This document shows, in pieces, positions 36,442 through 44,120 of a DNA stretch of 64,000 nt. The stretch covers positions 366,001 through 430,000 of the forward strand of contig NZ_CP097484.1 in NCBI RefSeq assembly GCF_023546765.1, written 5' to 3'. Each line of letters opens with the position of its first letter. Position 1 is the first letter of the stretch. The DNA comes from Methylobacterium tardum (GTDB lineage Bacteria; Pseudomonadota; Alphaproteobacteria; Rhizobiales; Beijerinckiaceae). A program made the position numbers and the translations under genes. The notes under the pieces are model-generated. The model saw nothing but the letters and a program-made list of their open reading frames with translations. It was not told where the DNA came from and did not search any database.

Positions 36442-36498
36442 TCGCATTTGGTCATCGGCGATTCCGACCTGTCGATAGCCTGATCTGCGCAATTACCT

Positions 36499-36590
36499 GT
36501 CTTTGCGAACGCAGCGAAGCAATCCAGATGGCGCCACGTCTTGCGATGCTGCGCCGCCCTGGGTCGCTTCGCTGCGCTCGCGATGACGGC
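36499..36590. repeat. Palindromic repeat, family A
   Basis: Opens GTCTTTGCGAACGCAGCGAA and closes with TCGCTTCGCTGCGCTCGCGA-TGACGG; the arms pair. About 92 bases, in the gap between xoxJ and xoxF. Confidence 0.7.
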
Positions 36591-36696
36591 AGCGGCGATC
36601 ATCAAACCGGCTAAGCGCGCTTCTCCGCAGCGCCTTGTGGATTTCTGTCTTTGATCTGGCGAATACATGGCCTCCGGCAGCATGCCCCGCCGGCTC

Positions 36697-36706
36697 ATTG
36701 GACCAA
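36697..36706. promoter_or_regulatory. ATTGGACCAA motif upstream of xoxF
   Basis: The same 10-mer as at 35013 lies 131 bases before the xoxF ATG. The wider stretch ATTGGACCAATGGCCAAT holds extra TTGG/CCAA half-sites, so it reads as a compound inverted repeat. Such palindromes are typical of LysR- or response-regulator binding sites. No regulator is proven. Confidence 0.5.
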
Positions 36707-36837
36707 TGGCCAATAAGACTTCTCTGAGAACATCGATAGCGTCGGTCTCCAAGGGGGCGTCCCGCGACTCGTGCGGTCCACGCCGAAACCCGAATGCTCC
36801 GGCCGCACGGACTGGAGCCGATCACGGAGGACACGTC

Positions 36838-38606
36838 ATGAGAATGCGGACCCGGTTCCTCGCCGCGGTGGGCGTCGCCGCCCTCGTGGCGGGCGGCGCC
36901 CTGCCGGCCATGGCCGAAGGCGTCAGCGAGCAGGACATCATCAACGACGCCAAGACGCCGGGCGACGTCGTCACCTACGGCCTCGGCCCGCAGGCCCAGC
37001 GCTTCAGCCCGCTGAAGACCCTCAACCGCGACAACATCAAGGGCCTCGTCCCGGCGTGGTCGTTCTCGTTCGGCGGCGAGAAGCAGCGTGGCCAGGAGAG
37101 CCGGCGCTGGTCAAGGACGGGATCATCTACGTCACGGGCTCGTATTCGCGCATGTACGCGATCGATTCCCGCAGCGGCGAGAAGAAGTGGGAATACGACG
37201 CCCGCCTGCCGGAGGGCATCCTGCCCTGCTGCGACGTGGTGAACCGCGGCGCCGCCCTCTACAAGGACAACGTCTATTTCGGCACGCTCGACGCCAAGCT
37301 CGTCGCGCTGAACACCAAGACCGGCAAGGTGGTCTGGCGCAAGGACATCGACGACTTCAAGGCCGGCTACAGCTACACGGCCGCCCCGATCATCGTGAAG
37401 GGCAAGATCATCACCGGCGTGTCGGGCGGCGAGTTCGGCGTGATCGGGCGGATCGAGGCCCGCGACGCCGAGACCGGCGAGGTCGTGTGGAAGCGGCCCG
37501 TGATCGAGGGCCACATGGGCGAGCTCAACGGCAAGCCCTCGACCATGACGGGCAAGGTGAATGAAACCTGGCCCGGCGACATGTGGAAGTTCGGCGGCGG
37601 CGCCACGTGGCTCGGCGGAACCTACGATCCCGAGACCAACCTGATCTACTTCGGCACCGGCAATCCCGGCCCGTGGAACTCCTGGCTGCGGCCGGGCGAC
37701 AACAAGTGGACCTCCTCGCGCCTCGCCCTTAACCCCGACAACGGCGAGATCGTCTGGGGTTTCCAGACCACCCCGCACGACGGCTGGGACTTCGACGGCG
37801 TCAACGAGTTCGTGCCGTTCGACCTGAACAAGGGCGGCAAGACCATCAAGGCCGGCGCCACCGCCGACCGCAACGGCTTCTTCTACGTGCTCGACCGGAC
37901 CAACGGGAAGTTCATCTCGGCGACGCCGTTCGCCGAGAAGATCAACTGGGCCAAGGGCATCGATGAGAACGGCCGCCCGATCTACAACGAGGAGAACCGG
38001 CCCGGCGACCCGAGCAAGGCGACCGGCGACGACAAGAAGGGCAAGTCGGTCTTCGCGGTGCCGAGCTTCCTCGGCGGCAAGAACTGGATGCCGATCGGCT
38101 ACAGCCCCGACACCAAGCTGTTCTACGTGCCCTCCAACGAGTGGGGCATGGATATCTGGAACGAGCCGGTGAACTACAAGAAGGGCGCCGCCTATCTCGG
38201 CGCCGGCTTCACCATCAAGCCGGTCTTCGGCGACCATATCGGCTCGCTCAAGGCGATCGACCCAGCCTCCGGCAAGGTCGTGTGGGAGTACAAGAACAAG
38301 GCGCCGCTCTGGGCCGGCGTGCTCACCACCGCGGGCAACCTCGTCTTCACCGGCACCCCGGAGGGCTTCCTGAAGGCCTTCGACGCCAAGACCGGCGAGG
38401 AGGTCTGGAAGTTCCAGGTCGGCACCGGCGTGGTCTCCTCGCCGATCACCTGGGAGCAGGACGGCGAGCAATGGGTCGGCGTCGCGGCCGGCTGGGGCGG
38501 CGCGGTGCCGCTCTGGGGCGGCGAGGTCGCCAAGTCCACCGCCGGCATCAACCAGGGCGGCAGCTTCTGGGCGTTCAAGCTGCCGAAGACGGTGGCGTCG
38601 CGCTGA
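36838..38606 (+). CDS. xoxF: Lanthanide-dependent methanol dehydrogenase XoxF, frame broken by an indel
   Basis: PQQ-dependent quinoprotein of the periplasm that oxidises methanol (to formaldehyde or further). Start at ATG 36838, with signal peptide ending at PAMA and a GGAGG ribosome site. PQQ-fold motifs are numerous ([21 protein letters not shown] with the Cys-Cys pair, [32 protein letters not shown]). The lanthanide signature D-F-D is in HDGWDFDG (codons at 37788 and 37794), where calcium enzymes (MxaF) have Ala at the second place. The frame breaks at about 37101-37104 in AGCCGGCGCT; adding a G gives [14 protein letters not shown] and a 589-residue protein, near the usual 600. Likely a sequence error, as no other change is seen in conserved blocks. 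Confidence 0.92.
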
Positions 38607-38780
38607 AGGCGCTCAATCGGAAGCGTGCCGGCCTTCACGGGCTGGCACGCCCAGGCTCCGGGGCAGGGCGGTCGTCTCAACACCCGCTTGCGCCCTGGGG
38701 CCGCATCGATCACCTTCGGACCTCCCGCCCGCGTATTCGGCGGATCCTGTGAGGATCTCGAGCGAAGGACCGAGGTCTCC

Positions 38781-39440
38781 GTGCATCTCCTGATCGTCGA
38801 CGACCACCCGCTGTTCCGCGACGCCCTGGCGGCCACGATCCGCCTCGCGCATCCGGACGCGGTGCTGCACGAGGCCGACGGGATCGAGGCGGCCTGCGCG
38901 GTGCTGGCGGCCAATCGCGGCATCGACCTGACGCTCCTCGACCTGTCGATGCGGGGCGTGACCGGCTTCGACGGGCTGATCACGATCCGGGCGAGTTTTC
39001 CGCGCATCCCGATCCTGATCGTCTCCGGCCACGAGGATCCGCGCATCGTCCGCGAGGCCCTGCAGCACGGCGCGGCCGGCTTCGTCCCGAAGGCCATGGA
39101 CAAAGCGACGCTCACCCGGGCGATCACCGAGGTGATGAGCGGGGCCCTGTTCCTGCCGCCGGGGCTCGCCGAGGCGAGCGCGCCCGCGCCGCGGAGCAAG
39201 AAGGCGCCGCTGCCGGAGCGCCTCGCCCGGCTCACCCCGCAGCAGCTGCGGGTTCTGATGATGATCCGGCAGGGCAAGCTCAACAAGCAGATCGCCCACG
39301 AGCTCCAGGTCGGCGACTCGACCGTGAAGGCCCATGTCTCCGAGATCCTGCGCAAGCTCGAAGTGATCAGCCGGACGCAGATCGTGATCGATACGGCGTC
39401 CCTGGATTTCGACCAGATCCACAACACGCATCCGGCGTGA
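38781..39440 (+). CDS. LuxR-type response regulator (MxaB-like)
   Basis: 219 residues from GTG 38781, where the receiver begins (HLLIVDDHPLFRDAL). Phosphoacceptor Asp54 is in TLLDLSM; Thr/Ser and Lys switch residues are in ILIVSGHED and GFVPKAM. A LuxR/NarL helix-turn-helix follows (LTPQQLRVLMMIRQGKLNKQIAHELQVGDSTVKAHVSEILRKL). Its size and type, and its place 174 bases after xoxF, fit MxaB, a known regulator of methanol oxidation genes in Methylobacterium. I name it only as MxaB-like, since the cognate kinase is not in view and the match is from memory. Confidence 0.72.
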   Translation: MHLLIVDDHPLFRDALAATIRLAHPDAVLHEADGIEAACAVLAANRGIDLTLLDLSMRGVTGFDGLITIRASFPRIPILIVSGHEDPRIVREALQHGAAGFVPKAMDKATLTRAITEVMSGALFLPPGLAEASAPAPRSKKAPLPERLARLTPQQLRVLMMIRQGKLNKQIAHELQVGDSTVKAHVSEILRKLEVISRTQIVIDTASLDFDQIHNTHPA

Positions 39441-39866
39441 CGCCGCGGCCGACGCGCGGTCCCGGTGCGGATAGGGCGTCTGCGGTGCCGGAGCGAGCCA
39501 AGGCACACGAGAGCGGATCGGCGGGGTCGGGACAAGCAATCATACCGTTCGCGGCTCCCGCCCCGTCATTCCGGGGCGCCGCAGGCGAGCCCGGAATCCA
39601 GAACCGCCGGTTCCGTCGAGGTAAGGCGCGTCGGCGGCTCTGGATTCCGGCTCCGCTGCGCGGACCCGGAATGACGGTGTGGGGTTGGATGCCTTGTGCA
39701 TTCCGATGACGCTTGCAAAGCGTGCGAAAGGGGCGGACCCATTCGCCTCTCGCAACCCTGGCGCCACAAGTTATCTCGCTGTCCAAATTGATATGATGCT
39801 ATCTATCAGCACGCGAGCCAATCGATCCCGCCTTTTGTCGGATCCTCGCGGCGATGGATTTGGCCA
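39441..39866. other. Gene-free stretch with a family B repeat and the MarR promoter
   Basis: 426 bases. It contains a family B repeat at 39565-39676. The following 39770-39850 is less GC-rich, with TTGATATGATGCTATC, and probably holds the promoter for the MarR operon. No gene seen. Confidence 0.4.
39565..39676. repeat. Palindromic repeat, family B
   Basis: Opens GTCATTCCGGGGCGCCGCAG and closes CCCGGAATGACG; internal pair CGGAATCCAGAACCGC with GGCTCTGGATTCCG. About 112 bases. Confidence 0.75.
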
Positions 39867-40352
39867 ATGCCCGGCATCGACGATCCGAAGACGCGCGAAC
39901 AGCTGCAGCAGGCCTGTACCCACGCCCTCCTGACGACCGGACGCCACTGGCGCCGCGCGGCCAACACCGTCGCGGAGGCGCACGGCCTGTCCGATGCGAG
40001 CGCGCACCCGCTGATCATCATCGGCCGGATGAACGAAGAGCCGCGCCAGAACGTCCTGGCGGAGGCCGTCGGCATCGAGGGCCCCTCCCTGGTCCGCCTC
40101 ATCGACCAGCTCGCCGCCGCCGGGCTGGTGGTGCGTCGCGAGGACCCGTCGGACCGGCGCGCCAAGGTGCTGGGCCTCACGCCGCGCGGCCGGCAGGTCT
40201 TCGAGCGGATCGAGGCCGAACTCTCGACCCTGCGCGCGCGGGTCTTCGCTGAGGTCGATGGCGCCGATCTCGAAGCGAGCCTCCGGGTTTTCGCGGCGCT
40301 TCAGCGCTACGGCCGCGCGGCCGCCGAGCCCGAATGGGAGGCGGCCTCGTGA
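39867..40352 (+). CDS. MarR family transcription regulator
   Basis: 161 residues. Winged-helix fold with the DNA-binding part NVLAEAVGIEGPSLVRLIDQLAAAGLVVRREDPSDRRAKVLGLTPRGRQVFE, a classic MarR pattern (D-x-R-D/SDRRAK wing). It overlaps the next gene (GTGA), so it is cotranscribed with an efflux system it probably controls, as MarR proteins often repress drug or aromatic-acid efflux until a phenolic ligand binds. No clear operator was seen, but the AT-richer 39770-39860 is the place to look. Confidence 0.87.
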   Translation: MPGIDDPKTREQLQQACTHALLTTGRHWRRAANTVAEAHGLSDASAHPLIIIGRMNEEPRQNVLAEAVGIEGPSLVRLIDQLAAAGLVVRREDPSDRRAKVLGLTPRGRQVFERIEAELSTLRARVFAEVDGADLEASLRVFAALQRYGRAAAEPEWEAAS

Positions 40353-42406
40353 CCCTCCCCGGATGGCGTGACTGGGCCTTCGCGCTGAAGACCTACGCGG
40401 CGGCGATGCTCGCCCTGTTCCTGGCGCTCTGGATCGACCTGCCGCGGCCGTACTGGGCGCTCGGCACCGTCTACATCACCAGTCAGGTCCTCTCCGGCGC
40501 AACCCGCTCGAAGGCCGTCTACCGCCTCTGCGGCACCGGGCTCGGCGCGGCGGTGAGCGTCGTGCTGGTGCCGAACCTCGTCAACGAGCCGATCCTGCTG
40601 AGCCTCGCGGTGGCGCTCTGGGTGGCCCTGTGCCTCTACGTCTCGCTCCTCGACCGCACGCCCGCGAGCTACCTGCCGATGCTCGCCGGCTACACGGCCG
40701 CGCTGATCGGCTTCCCGGCGGTGGATGATCCCGGCGCGATCTTCGACACCGCGGTGGCGCGCGCCGAGGAGATCTCGCTCGGGATCCTGTGCGCCAGCCT
40801 CGTCGCCACGCTGGTGCTGCCGCAATCGGCGGCCCCGGTGATCGTCGAGCGGCTGAACCTGTGGCTCGCCGAGGCCCGGACCTGGACGCTGGGCGCCCTC
40901 GCGGCGGCCCGGGCGCCGGATGCCGGCAGCACCGGCCAGAGCAAGGGTGTGCGCCTGCGGCTGGCCTCGGACGCGATCGGGCTCGACGCCCTCGGCCTCG
41001 CGCTCCGCAACGAAGCCACGGGTGCAGAGCGTGCCGCGGAGGCCTTCGCACCGCTCCGGCAGCACATGCTGATGGTCCTGCCGATCGTGGCCGCGGTCGC
41101 CGACCGGGTCGCGACGCTGGAGCGGGCCGGGGCGCTCCCGTCCCGGGTCCGCGCCTTCCTGTCGGACCTCGCCGTCTGGCTGGCCGGCGAGGACGACGAT
41201 CCGGAGACGGCCGCGCGGCTGCGTCGCCGGGTCGATGAGTTCGAGCCCGCACTCGGGCAGAACCCGGATTGGGCCACGCTGCTGCTGGCGAGCCTCTCGG
41301 TGCGTCTGCGCGATGTCATCGACCTGCGCCAGGACCTGCGCGTGCTCCGCGGACATCTCGCCGCCGGCACGGCGCCGGCGGCGCCACTCGCCTTCGCCTA
41401 CACGGCCCGCGTGCGCGGGATCCGCCATCGCGATCACGGATTGGCGGCGTTCTCGGCCTTCGGGGTGTTCGTCGGCCTGCTGGTCTGCTGCGCCATCTGG
41501 ATCGCGACCGGCTGGCCCGACGGATCCGCGGCGCCGATGATGGGGGCCGTCGCCTGCTGCCTCTTCGCCGCCCAGGACGACCCCACCCCACAGATCCTCG
41601 GCTTCACCAACTCGGCACTCGTCGGCGCCCTGGCGGCGGGCTTCTACCTGTTCGCGGTCCTGCCGCTGGTGACCACGTTCGAGATGCTCGCGCTCGCGCT
41701 CGCGCCGGCGCTGATCCTGTGTGGGCTGGCGATGACGCAGCCCCGCTACACCCCGATGGGAATGGGCGCCGCCCTCAACGGCGCGACCATGCTGGCGCTG
41801 CAGAACGGCTACAGCGGCGAGTTCGCGCCCTTCGCCAATTCGGTGGTCGCTTCGGTGGTCGGCATGTGGGTGGGCGCCGTGGTGACCCGGCTGATCCGCT
41901 CGATCGGCGCCGGTCGGAGCGCCCGCCGGCTCGTGCGCATCAACCGGCGCAGCCTCGCCGCGGCGGCGGACGGGCGCGGCACCGGGCACGGGCTCGAACT
42001 CGCGGCCCTGATGCTCGACCGCATCGGCCTCATCGCCCCCCGCCTCGCGGTGCTGCCCGCCGAGACCGCGGCGGCGATGGGCGATCTCCTGGCCGACGTG
42101 CGGGTGGGCATCAACCTCGTGGAGGTCCGGCGGGTGCGCCGGCGGCTTGCGGGCGCCGCGCGCGTGTCGGTCGACCACGCTCTGGCCCTGGCGGCGCGCC
42201 AGCTGCGGAGGCAGGCCGGGGAGCCGGACATTGATCTCCTGGCCGCCCTGGACGACAGCCTCGATGCCGTCGCGGGCGCGGCTCCCTCGCCGGAGCGCCG
42301 GGCCGCCCTGATCGGCCTGACCGGCCTGCGCCGCGGGCTCTTCCCGGACGCGCCGGGCTATCGGGAGGCGGCGCCGCTGCCGAGCGATCGGGAGATGGCG
42401 GCATGA
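40349..42406 (+). CDS. FUSC family aromatic-acid/drug efflux membrane protein
   Basis: 685 residues from GTG 40349 overlapping the MarR stop, with GGAGG 9 bases before. It has two membrane bundles (about residues 15-150 and 365-500) separated by soluble parts, typical of the FUSC/AaeB-like family (fusaric-acid resistance, p-hydroxybenzoate efflux). Core opening is ALKTYAAAMLALFLALWIDLPRPYWALGTVYITSQ, and the second bundle has CCAIWIATGWPDGSAAPMMGAVACCLFA. With the two next genes (DUF1656, HlyD) it makes the standard three-part efflux set. A matching outer-membrane channel is not in view. Confidence 0.88.
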   Translation: MTLPGWRDWAFALKTYAAAMLALFLALWIDLPRPYWALGTVYITSQVLSGATRSKAVYRLCGTGLGAAVSVVLVPNLVNEPILLSLAVALWVALCLYVSLLDRTPASYLPMLAGYTAALIGFPAVDDPGAIFDTAVARAEEISLGILCASLVATLVLPQSAAPVIVERLNLWLAEARTWTLGALAAARAPDAGSTGQSKGVRLRLASDAIGLDALGLALRNEATGAERAAEAFAPLRQHMLMVLPIVAAVADRVATLERAGALPSRVRAFLSDLAVWLAGEDDDPETAARLRRRVDEFEPALGQNPDWATLLLASLSVRLRDVIDLRQDLRVLRGHLAAGTAPAAPLAFAYTARVRGIRHRDHGLAAFSAFGVFVGLLVCCAIWIATGWPDGSAAPMMGAVACCLFAAQDDPTPQILGFTNSALVGALAAGFYLFAVLPLVTTFEMLALALAPALILCGLAMTQPRYTPMGMGAALNGATMLALQNGYSGEFAPFANSVVASVVGMWVGAVVTRLIRSIGAGRSARRLVRINRRSLAAAADGRGTGHGLELAALMLDRIGLIAPRLAVLPAETAAAMGDLLADVRVGINLVEVRRVRRRLAGAARVSVDHALALAARQLRRQAGEPDIDLLAALDDSLDAVAGAAPSPERRAALIGLTGLRRGLFPDAPGYREAAPLPSDREMAA

Positions 42407-42612
42407 TGGGCGAGATCGACCTCTACGGCGTGTTCGTGCCGGGCCTCGCCCTCTGGATGGCCCTGGCCTTCGCGCTCAGCCTGCCGCTGCGCCGCCTCCT
42501 CGCGGCGACCGGCTTCTACCGCCTCGTCTGGCACCGGCCGCTCTTCGACCTCGCCCTCTACGTCGTCCTTCTCGGCGGCGTCGTGACCCTCGCCCATCGG
42601 ACCCTGCAATGA
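42403..42612 (+). CDS. DUF1656 small membrane protein (AaeX-like)
   Basis: 69 residues with two membrane segments (VFVPGLALWMALAFALSLPL and LFDLALYVVLLGGVVTLAHR). DUF1656 proteins are small partners regularly encoded between FUSC and HlyD genes of aromatic-acid efflux pumps (AaeX in E. coli). Start overlaps the FUSC stop (ATGA) and its stop overlaps the HlyD start (ATGA), so stoichiometry is probably set by coupled translation. Function in the pump is not known. Confidence 0.85.
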   Translation: MMGEIDLYGVFVPGLALWMALAFALSLPLRRLLAATGFYRLVWHRPLFDLALYVVLLGGVVTLAHRTLQ

Positions 42613-43535
42613 CCGCCCTGTTCTCCGTCCTCGGCCGCCTCGTGGTCACCCTCGGCATGGTCGCCGCGGCGCTGATCGTCGGCCTCGGCCTGTGGGACTA
42701 CTACATGGACGCCCCCTGGACCCGGGACGGGCGCGTGCGCGCCGACGTGGTGGCGGTCGCGCCCGACGTCTCCGGCCTCGTCACCGAGGTGCTGGTGGAG
42801 GACAACCAGGTCGTGCGAAAGGGCGACGTCCTGTTCCGGATCGATCCGGACCGGTTCCGCCTCGGGCTGCGGCAGGCTGAGGCGATGGTCCAGGGCCGGA
42901 AGGCCACCGCCGAGCAGAATGCGGCCGACTATGCCCGCTACAGCAAGCTCAGCGACGCGGCGGTGTCGCAGCAGAAGGTCGAGGCCGCCAAGGCGGCCGA
43001 CCTGTCCGCCCAGGCCGCGTACGAGCAGGCCGTGGCGGATCGCGACCTCGCCAAGCTCAACCTGGAGCGCTCGGCGGTGCGGGCCTCGGTCAACGGCCGG
43101 ATCACCAACATGGAGCTGCGGCCGGGCGCCTACGTCACCACCGGCCGCGGGGTCATGGCGCTGATCGACCGCGACACCGTCCGGATCGAGGGCTATTTCG
43201 AGGAGACCAAGCTGCCGCGCATCCGCGTCGGCGCGCCGGTCAGCGTCCAGTTGATGGGTGAGGACGGCGTGCTCATGGGCCGTGTGGCGAGCATCGCCGG
43301 CGGCATCGGCGAGACCGGCCGCAGCGACGCGACCAACCTTCTGGCCAACGTCAACCCGACCTTCTCGTGGGTGCGCCTCGCCCAGCGTATCCCGGTGCGG
43401 ATCACCCTCGACGGCGGCACCGCGGATCCGCGGCTGGTGAGCGGTCGGACCGCGACGGTGTCGATTGCCCCGGCCGCGGGCGGGGAGCCCCTGCGCTGGC
43501 CCTGGACGGCGTGGCGCGAGGCGCTCGCCCGCTGA
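42609..43535 (+). CDS. HlyD family periplasmic adaptor of the efflux pump
   Basis: 308 residues. One N-terminal membrane anchor (LVVTLGMVAAALIVGLGLW), then the lipoyl/barrel-sandwich part (VRADVVAVAPDVSGLVTEVLVEDNQVVRKGDVLFRID), a helical hairpin (about residues 90-150) and the second half of the lipoyl motif (RASVNGRITNMELRPGAYV) with a beta-barrel domain (VRIEGYFEETKLPRIRVGAPV). This is the membrane-fusion protein that links the FUSC inner-membrane protein to an outer-membrane channel. Closest in type to AaeA/EmrA. Coupled by ATGA to DUF1656. Confidence 0.9.
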   Translation: MTALFSVLGRLVVTLGMVAAALIVGLGLWDYYMDAPWTRDGRVRADVVAVAPDVSGLVTEVLVEDNQVVRKGDVLFRIDPDRFRLGLRQAEAMVQGRKATAEQNAADYARYSKLSDAAVSQQKVEAAKAADLSAQAAYEQAVADRDLAKLNLERSAVRASVNGRITNMELRPGAYVTTGRGVMALIDRDTVRIEGYFEETKLPRIRVGAPVSVQLMGEDGVLMGRVASIAGGIGETGRSDATNLLANVNPTFSWVRLAQRIPVRITLDGGTADPRLVSGRTATVSIAPAAGGEPLRWPWTAWREALAR

Positions 43536-43603
43536 ACCATGAACCATCCCCGGACCCCCGGGTTGGCCTGAAACGACGTCATTCCGACGGTTCAGGAGCC
43601 CTC

Positions 43604-43882
43604 ATGTCGAAGACCATCCTCGCCCTCGCCACGTCCCTGGTGCTCGCCACGTCCGGCGCGGCGCTGGCCCAGGCACCGCAGACCGGCGGCTCTAACCAGG
43701 GCAACGTCAACAAGTCCGGCGCGGTGGGCGGGACCGGGACGATGGAGAGCACCGGCTCCACCGGCACAGGCATGGCGCCCGGCACCAGCGGCGGCCCGCG
43801 CGTCAGCACCCCCGGCGCGCCCGCCGGCAGCAGCTCGGGCAACGGGACCACGGGCAGCGGCGCGGCGCCGAGCGGGCGGTAG
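43604..43882 (+). CDS. Small secreted Gly/Ser/Thr-rich protein, unknown function
   Basis: 92 residues from ATG 43604. Signal peptide MSKTILALATSLVLATSGAA ending at ALAQ; the mature part is low-complexity (Gly, Ser, Thr, Pro, Asn) without domains. It resembles in style the protein at 10565-10876. It may belong to the efflux operon by position (68 bases after) but has its own start context (TTCAGGAGCC, good ribosome site). Function unknown. Confidence 0.55.
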   Translation: MSKTILALATSLVLATSGAALAQAPQTGGSNQGNVNKSGAVGGTGTMESTGSTGTGMAPGTSGGPRVSTPGAPAGSSSGNGTTGSGAAPSGR

Positions 43883-43903
43883 GCTGCAGGCACCGCACCC
43901 GCT

Positions 43904-44011
43904 CTCCTCCCCCTTGTGGGGAGGAGTTGGAGGCGGGGGTGGGGCAGGATTGAGCGGTGCGGTGCCGTCTGCACCACCCCCACCCCTGACCCCTCCCCAC
44001 AAGGGGGAGGG
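43904..44011. repeat. Palindromic repeat, family C
   Basis: Opens CTCCTCCCCCTTGTGGGGAG and closes TCCCCACAAGGGGGAGG; the two ends are inverted copies, with a second inverted pair (GGTGGGG with CCCCACCCC) inside. One other copy is at 47691. About 108 bases between two converging genes. Confidence 0.75.
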
Positions 44012-44120
44012 AAAAGCGCCCTTCTTTCAAGGCATCAGTGCCAAGCCAAGGTGTGTGAACCCGGTTGCCCGCAGTGAGAGCACCCGTCAGGTCCCCTGCG
44101 GGTCATCGTGAACGCGGCCC

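Larger units (their letters stand above)
36442..36837. other. Gap before xoxF, with family A repeat and probable promoter
   Basis: 396 bases without a gene. It holds a family A repeat (36499-36590), then 36600-36660 that is less GC-rich, an ATTGGACCAA motif at 36697, and a CACGGAGGACACGTC ribosome region just before the xoxF ATG. The distance and the repeat suggest that xoxF has its own promoter and is not simply read through from xoxJ. Confidence 0.5.
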
